From Mxb001 sp044360385 (GTDB taxonomy: Bacteria > Actinomycetota > Actinomycetes > S36-B12), in assembly GCA_044360385.1 (NCBI GenBank), contig JBIKKK010000104.1, positions 1-7,408 of the forward strand: a stretch of DNA of 7,408 nucleotides. Direction: 5' to 3'. Both the position numbers and the translations under genes were made by a program. The notes under the pieces were generated by a model. The model was given only the letters and a program-made list of their open reading frames with translations, had not been told where the DNA came from and did no database searches. This document shows positions 1-5,759 of this stretch, one piece after another. Each line of letters begins with the position of its first letter. The first letter of the stretch is position 1.

Positions 1-6
1 GGCTCG

Positions 7-852
7 TCAGCCCTGATCGACGGATTCGGACGCGTCGACGGCCTCGGACGCATCGACGGATTCAGCCGCAACTTCGACCGACACGTCCACGACGATCACG
101 TCCGCCTGGTCTAGGTCGAGAGTGTCGAAGCCCACGAAGTCCTGGGTAGGAGCGCCCACCGGCTCCTTCTCCGCGAGGGCGATCTCAGAATGCGCTCCGC
201 AGCCAAAGGCCAACGAGACGACACAGCCATCCGCAGGCGACATGTCGTGGGCGCAGACGCCAAAGGCTTGGCTAAGGGGCCCACCTATGGGCATGAGGAA
301 TCCGCATGATGAGCAGGTCAGCGACACCGAGCGCGCCATAGGCGACTCAGGGCCACGCTCACCCGACCACCAGCGGTCCGCGGCATCATCGCGACCGTGC
401 GCGGAGAGCACGCGCGACCGACCCATGCCGATCTCCCACTGGCTCGGGTGGACGGGACTGCGATCGGCGGCACCGTCAAGATCATCGAGGCCGGTGAAGC
501 CAGCCGTGAGCCGCTGGTCGTCAGTCGCTGTCGGCCAGATCGTGCCGACAGCGAGGTCTCCCGGACGCACCCGCTCCGACCACGGCACCCACGGTGGAGC
601 CACGAGTGCCTCAGGTCCGGGCAGGAGCACGACCTCATCGACAGTCGCCGCCTTCGCTCGCGGTGCCCGAGCGACGGTGACCGACCAGCGCCACCCGACG
701 TAGGCGGGATCCAGGCATGCAAAGAAGTGCGTGGCCACACGCTCATCGTCGTAATCGACGCCGGCATGATCACCGACGGTGCCCCAGGGGGCCTCCTCTT
801 CGGCCGCAGCACGAGCGACGTCGACAGCCTTGGCGAGCACGGTGTCAGACAT
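7..852 (-). CDS. DUF3027 family protein with cysteine-rich zinc-ribbon-like region
   Basis: 281 residues, complete. It matches my recollection of the actinobacterial DUF3027 family, whose function is unknown. The conserved block VPWSERVRPGDL is at residues 89-100. A Cys/His cluster follows: CSSC at 180-183, C200 and H202, C210, C218 and H221 (GCGAHSE). I infer a metal-binding zinc-ribbon-like fold from the paired cysteines. From about residue 235 the protein is acidic and low in complexity, ending in three six-residue repeats of the type ESVDAS. The ATG at 852 was chosen because its A is also the last base of the upstream lipoprotein stop (TGATG), and a G-rich stretch GGGGGTGG lies 6 bases upstream. 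The reading frame stays open upstream to 1038, but that stretch lies within the DUF2771 gene and does not resemble this family. It is the last gene of the csp-DUF2771-DUF3027 operon and is probably translationally coupled. Family call confident; role unknown. Confidence 0.88.
   Translation of the reverse strand: MSDTVLAKAVDVARAAAEEEAPWGTVGDHAGVDYDDERVATHFFACLDPAYVGWRWSVTVARAPRAKAATVDEVVLLPGPEALVAPPWVPWSERVRPGDLAVGTIWPTATDDQRLTAGFTGLDDLDGAADRSPVHPSQWEIGMGRSRVLSAHGRDDAADRWWSGERGPESPMARSVSLTCSSCGFLMPIGGPLSQAFGVCAHDMSPADGCVVSLAFGCGAHSEIALAEKEPVGAPTQDFVGFDTLDLDQADVIVVDVSVEVAAESVDASEAVDASESVDQG
10..63. repeat. Three 18-bp tandem repeats in the 3' end of the DUF3027 gene
   Basis: Units at 10-27, 28-45 and 46-63. 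The second and third share ggacgc(g/a)tcgacgg followed by a variable pair and tc. The first is diverged in its first six bases. The repeat is in frame (18 = 6 codons) and encodes the acidic Ser/Asp/Val/Glu tail repeats. It is probably a slippage-prone coding repeat rather than a functional DNA site. Confidence 0.75.
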
Positions 853-1328
853 CACTCCACCCCCGGGGCCGGGGTCAGTTGGAACACCCAAAGCCCGAGC
901 GTGCCCTCCGCGCCAGCGACGACCTGAAGCGAGACACCGTCGAGAGGCACCTCCTGCAGGTCGGGGTAGGTGAATCGGTAGTACGTCGACGTGATCGGCT
1001 GCTGGGTCAGTCGCTGGGACCCGATGACCGGGAACCACCCCGCATCGGCCACGACCGGGTCCACGCTGATCCCGATGACCTGCCCGGGGAGCACCGGGAT
1101 ACGTGCGACATCAGCACCTTCGAGAGCCTTGGTGACGACATCCTGCGCGCAGTTCTCGGCGCTCAGCGGCTCACCGTCGAAGGACCAGCACAGCGCGGCA
1201 CGATTGGCCGACGTCGTGCCGGAGACCACGGAGACGCCCGGGGCTGGCTTCTCGCACGCGGCTAGCGCGAAAACGCTCACGACAGCGAGCGACATCGCGA
1301 GCACGGGACGGCCGAGGCGGCGCAGCAT
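852..1328 (-). CDS. DUF2771 family putative lipoprotein
   Basis: 158 residues. The N-terminus is a lipoprotein signal peptide: MLRRLGR (basic), a hydrophobic stretch at about 8-24, then the lipobox L22-A23-A24-C25, so the mature protein should start at Cys25 and be anchored on the outer face of the membrane. The mature part begins CEKPAP and carries the pattern of the actinobacterial DUF2771 family: a Cys pair around residues 45 and 58, a VDP...AGWFP stretch, a TYYRF block and a C-terminal GLWVFQL strand. No enzymatic motif is visible; function unknown. I chose ATG at 1328 over ATG at 1364 because the latter would overlap the cold-shock gene and place 12 non-signal residues before the signal peptide. 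A GAGGGTG Shine-Dalgarno lies 9 bases before 1328 and overlaps the cold-shock stop codon. Middle gene of the operon; its TGA overlaps the next ATG by one base. Confidence 0.85.
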   Translation of the reverse strand: MLRRLGRPVLAMSLAVVSVFALAACEKPAPGVSVVSGTTSANRAALCWSFDGEPLSAENCAQDVVTKALEGADVARIPVLPGQVIGISVDPVVADAGWFPVIGSQRLTQQPITSTYYRFTYPDLQEVPLDGVSLQVVAGAEGTLGLWVFQLTPAPGVE

Positions 1329-1341
1329 CAGATCGACACCC

Positions 1342-1725
1342 TCAGACGTCGAAGTCGTCGGCAACGGCTCGCATCACTGCGGCGAGCTTGCGGCTGTGGT
1401 CGTCGCTGGGGTAGCGGCCACGCCGGAGCTGATTGGAGGCGCTGTCCATGAGCTTGATGAGGTCCTCGAGGATCACAGCGACGTCTTCGGCCGGCTTGCG
1501 GCCCGCCTTGACGACGGAAGCAGGCTGCTCGAGGACGATGACGCTGAGGGCCTGCTTCCCGCGCTTGCCATCGACGATGCCGAATTCGACTCGGGCGCCC
1601 TGCTTGAGCGAGGTCGTGTCGTCGGGCAGCGCGGAGGCATGCACGAAGACGTCCTCGCCCTCGTCCGTGGCCAGGAAGCCGAAGCCCTTGTCCACGTCGT
1701 ACCACCTGACCTTGCCGGTCGGCAT
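1342..1725 (-). CDS. Cold-shock-domain protein, long form with C-terminal extension
   Basis: 127 residues. Residues 1-67 form a cold-shock domain, a small OB-fold that binds single-stranded RNA or DNA. RNP1 is seen as KGFGF (13-17), RNP2 as VFVH (26-29), and the first strand as GKVRWYD (4-10), with Tyr where many family members have Phe. The usual single-domain proteins are about 67 residues. Here a further 60 residues follow (68-127), probably helical (EDVAVILEDLIKLMDSA), ending in an acidic tail DDFDV. This long form, beside DUF2771 and DUF3027, is a familiar actinobacterial type. The start at 1725 is fixed by the family N-terminus MPTGKV and by AGAAGGGG five bases upstream; the upstream in-frame ATG at 1743 lies before that Shine-Dalgarno. 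First gene of the three-gene operon. Likely role: RNA chaperone or regulator; no specific target can be read. Confidence 0.93.
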   Translation of the reverse strand: MPTGKVRWYDVDKGFGFLATDEGEDVFVHASALPDDTTSLKQGARVEFGIVDGKRGKQALSVIVLEQPASVVKAGRKPAEDVAVILEDLIKLMDSASNQLRRGRYPSDDHSRKLAAVMRAVADDFDV

Positions 1726-1730
1726 GGCAG

Positions 1731-1738
1731 CCCCTTCT
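1731..1738 (-). promoter_or_regulatory. Ribosome-binding site of the cold-shock gene
   Basis: On the minus strand this reads AGAAGGGG, five bases before the ATG at 1725. It supports that start over the upstream in-frame ATG at 1743, and shows that this gene has a leadered mRNA, unlike several neighbours. Confidence 0.75.
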
Positions 1739-1770
1739 CGCATCCAGCACCCGAGCGGGCGCAGGACACC

Positions 1771-1776
1771 AGGCTA
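1771..1776 (-). promoter_or_regulatory. Candidate -10 box for the csp operon
   Basis: The minus strand reads TAGCCT, which fits the actinobacterial TANNNT -10 pattern. Transcription would start near 1764 and leave a leader of about 39 bases before the cold-shock ATG. No convincing -35 box is visible. Inference from one hexamer only. Confidence 0.35.
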
Positions 1777-1780
1777 GACG

Positions 1781-1802
1781 GGGGCGGGGGCTCCCGCGCC
1801 CC
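1781..1802. repeat. GC-only inverted repeat between divergent promoters
   Basis: GGGGCG at 1781-1786 faces CGCCCC at 1797-1802, with a further GGG/CCC inside. It lies between the candidate -10 boxes of the csp operon and of the membrane protein gene, so it could be a protein-binding site or only a chance feature of GC-rich DNA. Confidence 0.3.
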
Positions 1803-1808
1803 TAGGGT
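1803..1808 (+). promoter_or_regulatory. -10 box, leaderless-type, for the small membrane protein gene
   Basis: TAGGGT, then six bases, then ATG at 1815. With a usual 6-7 base distance from -10 box to transcription start, the transcript would begin at the A of the ATG. The same G-rich stretch could instead be read as a weak Shine-Dalgarno (AGGGTGG), so the call is not exclusive. Confidence 0.5.
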
Positions 1809-1814
1809 GGCGGG

Positions 1815-2033
1815 ATGGCCACGGAACGCTCCACCGGCGATCGACTGCTGCGCATCGGGGCCGTCGTCACCGTCATCGGACTGGTCTGCACGGTCATCGC
1901 CATGCTCCCCCTCGTCGTGCCCGACCTGGAACTGCCCTCGGTCTGGTGGTTCCTCTCCATGATCACCGGCGTGGGGCTGGCACTGGTCATCGTGGGCCTG
2001 GCCGTATCGGCCAGGTCAAGACACCGCCGCTAG
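1815..2033 (+). CDS. Small two-helix membrane protein, unknown function
   Basis: 72 residues. Two hydrophobic segments are clear: about residues 12-35 (IGAVVTVIGLVCTVIAMLPLVV) and 44-66 (WWFLSMITGVGLALVIVGLAV). They are joined by a short loop, PDLELPS. The ends are hydrophilic, the C-terminus strongly basic (SARSRHRR), which by the positive-inside rule suggests both termini in the cytoplasm. I do not recognise a named family, although small membrane proteins of this kind beside the cold-shock gene are known to me from other actinomycetes. The gene is divergent from the csp operon (89 bases apart) and its stop is only 8 bases from the stop of the convergent HAD gene. ATG at 1815 is the only start that includes the first helix with a sensible upstream signal. 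Confidence 0.8.
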   Translation: MATERSTGDRLLRIGAVVTVIGLVCTVIAMLPLVVPDLELPSVWWFLSMITGVGLALVIVGLAVSARSRHRR

Positions 2034-2041
2034 GGAGCCAG

Positions 2042-2638
2042 CTAGGCGCGGGCCAGCCAGTCCGGCAGATGTGTGAGATCCGGCAGCACGACGTCGGGTT
2101 CGACCGCGTGCAATTCCTCGACCGACGTAGGCCCCGTGGCCACGGCGATCGAGTGCACGCCGGCGGACCGGGCAGCGCGGATGTCCCCCGGGTGGTCGCC
2201 GACATAGGCCCAGGCAGCGTGCTCGCGCAGCGCCGTCGCCTTGCCCTCCGCAAAGAGGTCACCCACGATCACGTCCGCGTCGAGGCCGGCCGCCTCAAGC
2301 GCAAGACCGGCGACCGCGCCGTACTTCGCCGTGACCACGAGCACTTGCTCACCGCGCGAACGCACCATTGCTATCGCCTCGGCAGCACCTGGCATCGGCC
2401 GAGTGAGGGGGATGCCGTGCTCGCGGTAGTGGGCGCGATAGGCCGCGAGGAGTACGTCGTAGGGCTCATCAGGCAGCCAGCGAGGGAAGACATGATCGAG
2501 GGGCAGCCCGATGGTTGAGCGAATCTCACTGCCGTCGGCCTGGACGCCGTACTGGGCGACCACGTGCTGGACCGAGGCGACGATGCCGTCGGCGGAGTCG
2601 ACCAGGGTCATGTCGAGGTCGAAGCCGATCGAGCGCAC
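2042..2638 (-). CDS. HAD-superfamily hydrolase, phosphoglycolate-phosphatase-like
   Basis: 198 residues, full length for a small-capped HAD phosphatase. Motif I is FDLDMTLVDS (residues 6-15) with nucleophile D7, acid/base D9 and T11; Met10 replaces the more usual Gly of DxDGT. The helical cap falls at roughly 16-80. Motif II is the Thr of VVTAK (T103), motif III is K133 in EGK, and motif IV is VGDHPGDIRAA with D148 and D152 for magnesium. All catalytic residues are present, so it should hydrolyse a phosphate ester in the cytoplasm; the substrate cannot be read. It resembles the Gph group, but that group is broad. The start is GTG at 2638, exactly six bases after a TAGGCT -10 box, with motif I immediately following, which leaves no room for another start. 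Confidence 0.92.
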   Translation of the reverse strand: MRSIGFDLDMTLVDSADGIVASVQHVVAQYGVQADGSEIRSTIGLPLDHVFPRWLPDEPYDVLLAAYRAHYREHGIPLTRPMPGAAEAIAMVRSRGEQVLVVTAKYGAVAGLALEAAGLDADVIVGDLFAEGKATALREHAAWAYVGDHPGDIRAARSAGVHSIAVATGPTSVEELHAVEPDVVLPDLTHLPDWLARA

Positions 2639-2644
2639 CCGGTG

Positions 2645-2650
2645 AGCCTA
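2645..2650 (-). promoter_or_regulatory. -10 box, leaderless-type, for the HAD gene
   Basis: The minus strand reads TAGGCT, then CACCGG, then the GTG start at 2638. No Shine-Dalgarno is present. The geometry predicts transcription starting at the start codon itself. Confidence 0.6.
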
Positions 2651-2654
2651 GGGG

Positions 2655-2660
2655 TAGCGT
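2655..2660 (+). promoter_or_regulatory. -10 box, leaderless-type, for the helicase-associated gene
   Basis: TAGCGT, then CATCCG, then GTG at 2667. There is no Shine-Dalgarno. The box lies four bases from the -10 box of the opposite-strand HAD promoter, so the -35 regions must extend into each other's coding start. Confidence 0.6.
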
Positions 2661-2666
2661 CATCCG

Positions 2667-4616
2667 GTGCCCGCCCGCAGCCTCGCCGACGACCTCCGCG
2701 GTCGCAGCGACGACCAACTAGAGCGCCTCTTCACGGGCCGGCCCGACCTCCTCCACCCCGTCCCGGCGGACATGACCGCACTCGCCGCCCGGGCGGGGTC
2801 GGCCATCTCGACTTCGCGCGCCCTTGACCGGCTCGATGGCCTGGCCCTCTCTGTCGCGGGCGCCGTCGCCCACGCTGAGCCCTGCGATGTGGACACGGTC
2901 GTCGCTGCCTTCGATTCGGAACTGGACTCGGTTGTGCGCGCGTCACTCGACCGGCTACGCGATCTCGCCCTCGTCTGGGGTGAGGACGACGCGCTACGTC
3001 TCGTGCGCACCGCCCGCGAAGCACTGGCGAGCATCGACGCACCTCCGATCGTGTGGCCACCCGCTCCGGTGGTCACGACAGTCCGTGACGCTGGCATCGT
3101 GGAGCGCACAGCCGGGCAGCATGCCCTCGCCACGGTGATGGCGATCATCGCCATAGCTGAAGCGTGGGCAGATGACGATGCGCCCGCGGTGCTGCGCAAG
3201 GGCGGCCTCGGCGTGCGCGACCTCTCATCGACCGCGCGCCTGCTGGAGGTCGACGAGGCGACCGCGGCGCTGTGGATCGAGACGGCGTACGCCGCGCATC
3301 TCATTGGACGCGACGGCGAACCGGAGGAGCGCTGGCGGCCCACTGCCGCTTACGACGATTGGCACGATGCACCCCTCGCGGAGCAGTGGCTGCGACTCGC
3401 GAGGGCCTGGTGGACAAGCCTCCGCGCACCCGTGCTCGTCGGCGGTGAGGCCAACGCCCTCTCCGACGAGGTCGAGCGGCGCGGGCAGCCGCTCCTGCGC
3501 GACCAGGTGGTCACCGTCCTCGCATCGCTCCCCCCGGGCGAGGCCCCGCGCGACGTAGCGGAGGTGATCCGCTCGATCGATGCCCTCGCGCCACGACAGG
3601 CCAGCCCGCAGCGCAGCGAGCAGATTCGCGCCATCCTCGAGGAGTTGGAGATCCTCGGGTTCACGGGCGGCGGCGCACTTGCCGAAATGGGGCGCGCCGC
3701 GGCGATGGATGCGCCCGCCGCACGTGACGTGGTGCGTGCCGCGATGCCGGAGCCCCTCGATCATGTCCTGCTCCAAGCAGACCTCACGGCCATCGCACCC
3801 GGGCCCTTGCTGCCCGATATCGCGCGCGAGTTGCGGCTCATGTCGGATGTCGAGAGCACGGGCGGCGCCATCGTCCATCGCTTCAGCGCATCCTCCGTCC
3901 GTCGCGCAATGGATGCCGGACGCGATTCAGCCGAGATGCTGGACTTCCTCGCCCAGACCTCGCGGACTCCGGTCCCGCAACCCCTCGCCTATCTGATCGA
4001 AGACTCGGCTCGCCGCCACGGGACCGTACGCGTGGGCATAGCGACGGCGTACATCCGCTGCGACGACGAGACGGCCCTCGAGGCTCTCCTCGGCGATCCT
4101 CGCGCGGCCGAGCTCGGATGCGTCCGCGTATCTCCCACGGTCGTCACCGTCTCGGGACGCATCGAGGACGCCATCGCAATCCTCCGCGACCTCGGCCTGC
4201 ACCCCGTGGCAGAGACCGCTGACGGGACGGTGGCGCATGTCCCCCGGCGCCGCGCACGGGCGCCACGCCAGACTGCGGGCTCGCCTCTCGTACGCCGCGA
4301 TGTCACACCCGCGCTTGTCCAGGCAGCCCTCGCGACACTGCGTGCCGATCAGCCCGGCGTGCGCGCCACGGGATTCGCCGGGGAGACGGATCTCGCACTC
4401 GAGCCCATGCCCGCGACCGAGACGATAGCCGTCCTGCGGCGGGCTATCGCGGGTTCACTCACCGTGCGCCTCGGCTATGGCGATGGCGAAGGCCTTGTCG
4501 ACCCACTGCGTCTGCAAGCGGGAATGCTCACCGCCGTCGACCGGATCACCGGTGAGGTCCGGACCTTCGCGGTGTCGCGCATCGTCGCGGCGGATATCCC
4601 CGACCACGTGCACTGA
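2667..4616 (+). CDS. Helicase-associated (XPB-partner) protein with Helicase_C_3-like core and WYL-like C-terminus
   Basis: 649 residues. It has no Walker A or DEAD/DEAH motif, so it is not itself a helicase. The N-terminal part (about 1-340) is mostly helical, beginning with the family-typical SLADDLRGRSDDQLERLF and GRPDLLHP (25-31), and resembles winged-helix-rich DNA-binding regions. Residues about 364-480 (LDHVLLQADLTAIAPGPL, then an ELRLMSDVES and SASSVRRAMDAG pattern) match my memory of the Helicase_C_3 / XPB-Ssl2 N-terminal-like family. The end (about 595-645, LTVRLGYGDGEGLVDPLRL to RTFAVSRIVAADI) looks like a WYL-type domain. Homologues such as Mycobacterium tuberculosis Rv0862c sit directly beside the XPB helicase gene, suggesting a role in DNA repair or transcription-coupled processes (inference). 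Here the next gene is convergent and unrelated. Start GTG 2667 is set by the -10 box six bases upstream. Confidence 0.85.
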   Translation: MPARSLADDLRGRSDDQLERLFTGRPDLLHPVPADMTALAARAGSAISTSRALDRLDGLALSVAGAVAHAEPCDVDTVVAAFDSELDSVVRASLDRLRDLALVWGEDDALRLVRTAREALASIDAPPIVWPPAPVVTTVRDAGIVERTAGQHALATVMAIIAIAEAWADDDAPAVLRKGGLGVRDLSSTARLLEVDEATAALWIETAYAAHLIGRDGEPEERWRPTAAYDDWHDAPLAEQWLRLARAWWTSLRAPVLVGGEANALSDEVERRGQPLLRDQVVTVLASLPPGEAPRDVAEVIRSIDALAPRQASPQRSEQIRAILEELEILGFTGGGALAEMGRAAAMDAPAARDVVRAAMPEPLDHVLLQADLTAIAPGPLLPDIARELRLMSDVESTGGAIVHRFSASSVRRAMDAGRDSAEMLDFLAQTSRTPVPQPLAYLIEDSARRHGTVRVGIATAYIRCDDETALEALLGDPRAAELGCVRVSPTVVTVSGRIEDAIAILRDLGLHPVAETADGTVAHVPRRRARAPRQTAGSPLVRRDVTPALVQAALATLRADQPGVRATGFAGETDLALEPMPATETIAVLRRAIAGSLTVRLGYGDGEGLVDPLRLQAGMLTAVDRITGEVRTFAVSRIVAADIPDHVH

Positions 4617-4658
4617 CCCCGGCGGCCACTGATCTAGCGCGGCGCTGATCTAGCCCAG
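4611..4658. repeat. Three imperfect 16-bp tandem repeats at a convergent gene junction
   Basis: Units at 4611-4626, 4627-4642 and 4643-4658. The last two share 13 of 16 bases, including CTGATCTAGC at 4629-4638 and 4645-4654; the first shares CACTGA with the second. The array spans the stop codons of both flanking genes. Within it, GATC-T-AGC and GCTGATC (4631-4650) can pair into a short stem with a one-base bulge and five-base loop. That could act as a weak bidirectional terminator, but there is no T-tract. Confidence 0.5.
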
Positions 4659-5759
4659 TTCAATCTCCGCCGACCAGGTCGTGAACTCCTTGAGAAGAGC
4701 GGGAATCGGATCGACGCCGATCCCGGGGCCGGTGGGGACGCGCAGTCGTCCATCGTCGAGCACAAAGGGCTCGGTGATGTCGGTCGCGAAGTAGCGGCTC
4801 GATGCGCTCGTGTCTCCGGGCAGCGTGAAACCCGGGAGTGCCGCGAGGGCGACATTGGCGGCACGCCCGATTCCGGTCTCGAGCATGCCCCCGCACCACA
4901 CCGGCACACCGCGCTCCATGCAGAGGTCATGAATTGCCTTGGCTTCGAGGTATCCACCCACGCGCCCGGGCTTGATGTTGATGACGCTTGTCGCTCCGAA
5001 GGCGATCGCCGTATCCGCGGTGGCCACCGAGATGATCGACTCATCGAGGCAGACGGGGGTGGTGATCTGCTCGGCGAGCAGGGCGTGACCACGAAGGTCG
5101 TCCTCCGGGAGCGGCTGCTCGACGAGGAGCAGACCGAAGGAGTCCATGGCCCCGAGCAGCGCCGAATCCTCACGCGTGTAGGCCTGGTTGGCATCGGTCT
5201 GCATCGGCATGTCGGGCCAGGTCTCGCGCACCGCGCGCACCGCATCGATATCCCAGCCTGGCTCGATCTTGAGCTTGATGCGCCGATAGCCGGCATCGAC
5301 GTACGTCGCCACTTCCTCGAGGAGGGCGTGGATGCTTGCGGGGATACCCACTGAGACACCGCAGTCGACCTCGGTGCGCACGGCTCCGAGGTAGTCGGCG
5401 AGCGACTGCTCGCGCTGGCGCAGCCACGCGTCGAGCACGGCGGTCTCGAGAGCGGCCTTGGCCATGGGGTGGCCCTGGTAGCGACGCAGGCGAGCGTGGA
5501 CCTCGTGCGGGTCGAGCAGGCCGTCGGAGAGCGCTCCGGGGATCAAGTGCTCCACGAGTACGTCGACCGCGCCATCGACGTACTCCGCTGAGTACCCCGG
5601 CCACTCCATCGCGACGCACTCGGCCCAGCCGGAAACGCCATCGCTGACAACTTCGACCAGGAGCACATCGCGAGCCTCCTGGGTGCCGAAGGATGTGCGG
5701 AAGGGACGCACGAGCGGCATGTCGATGCGGTGCAGGCGGACGAGATCGATTGATGTCAC
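4650..5759 (-). CDS. N-succinylamino acid racemase / o-succinylbenzoate synthase (enolase superfamily)
   Basis: 369 residues, normal length. The N-terminal capping domain (1-125) is followed by a (beta/alpha)7-beta barrel. Catalytic residues are all present: KxK at K162/K164, magnesium ligands D189 (TDAN), E214 (VEQP) and D239 (CLDES), and K263 in NIKPGRVGGY. The stretches WCGGMLETGIGRAAN (288-302) and LPGFTLPGDTSAS (308-320) are typical of the NSAR/OSBS subfamily known from Amycolatopsis, Deinococcus and Geobacillus. The reaction is racemisation of N-succinyl (or other N-acyl) amino acids through proton abstraction by the two lysines; many members also make o-succinylbenzoate for menaquinone. 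The neighbours are a GNAT acyltransferase overlapping by 4 bases (GTGA) and an M20 peptidase, with no other men genes in view, so I favour the D- to L-amino acid role. Pipelines may label it menC. Start GTG 5759 has a strong GGAGGAGA site upstream. Confidence 0.93.
   Translation of the reverse strand: MTSIDLVRLHRIDMPLVRPFRTSFGTQEARDVLLVEVVSDGVSGWAECVAMEWPGYSAEYVDGAVDVLVEHLIPGALSDGLLDPHEVHARLRRYQGHPMAKAALETAVLDAWLRQREQSLADYLGAVRTEVDCGVSVGIPASIHALLEEVATYVDAGYRRIKLKIEPGWDIDAVRAVRETWPDMPMQTDANQAYTREDSALLGAMDSFGLLLVEQPLPEDDLRGHALLAEQITTPVCLDESIISVATADTAIAFGATSVINIKPGRVGGYLEAKAIHDLCMERGVPVWCGGMLETGIGRAANVALAALPGFTLPGDTSASSRYFATDITEPFVLDDGRLRVPTGPGIGVDPIPALLKEFTTWSAEIELG

Noticed and set aside
122..927. 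Plus-strand open frames of 176-193 codons opposite DUF3027
   Set aside because: Arg/Pro/Ser-rich antisense shadows of a gene with recognised cysteine motifs.
853..1038. N-terminal extension of the DUF3027 reading frame up to an upstream start
   Set aside because: The stretch lies entirely inside the DUF2771 gene in another frame, is Pro/Arg/Gly-rich shadow sequence, and the ATG at 852 has the TGATG coupling and the correct family N-terminus.
991..1962. 323-codon open frame on the plus strand
   Set aside because: It is antisense to the lipoprotein and cold-shock genes, which have clear family motifs and ribosome-binding sites. Long shadow frames are expected at this GC content and its translation shows no recognisable domain.
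2024..2047. Hairpin terminator between the membrane protein and HAD stops
   Set aside because: Only a 4-bp plus 3-bp stem with a two-base bulge can be formed and there is no T-tract; too weak to list as a terminator.
2660..3343. 227-codon open frame on the minus strand
   Set aside because: Antisense to the helicase-associated gene; Ser/Arg/Ala-rich composition is typical of a shadow frame.
3225..3878. 217-codon open frame on the minus strand
   Set aside because: Antisense to the well-supported 649-residue gene, with no family pattern or start signal.
4650..5759. Annotation purely as menaquinone-pathway MenC
   Set aside because: No other men gene is visible and the neighbours match the N-succinylamino acid racemase pathway, so MenC alone is not the best call; bifunctionality is left open.
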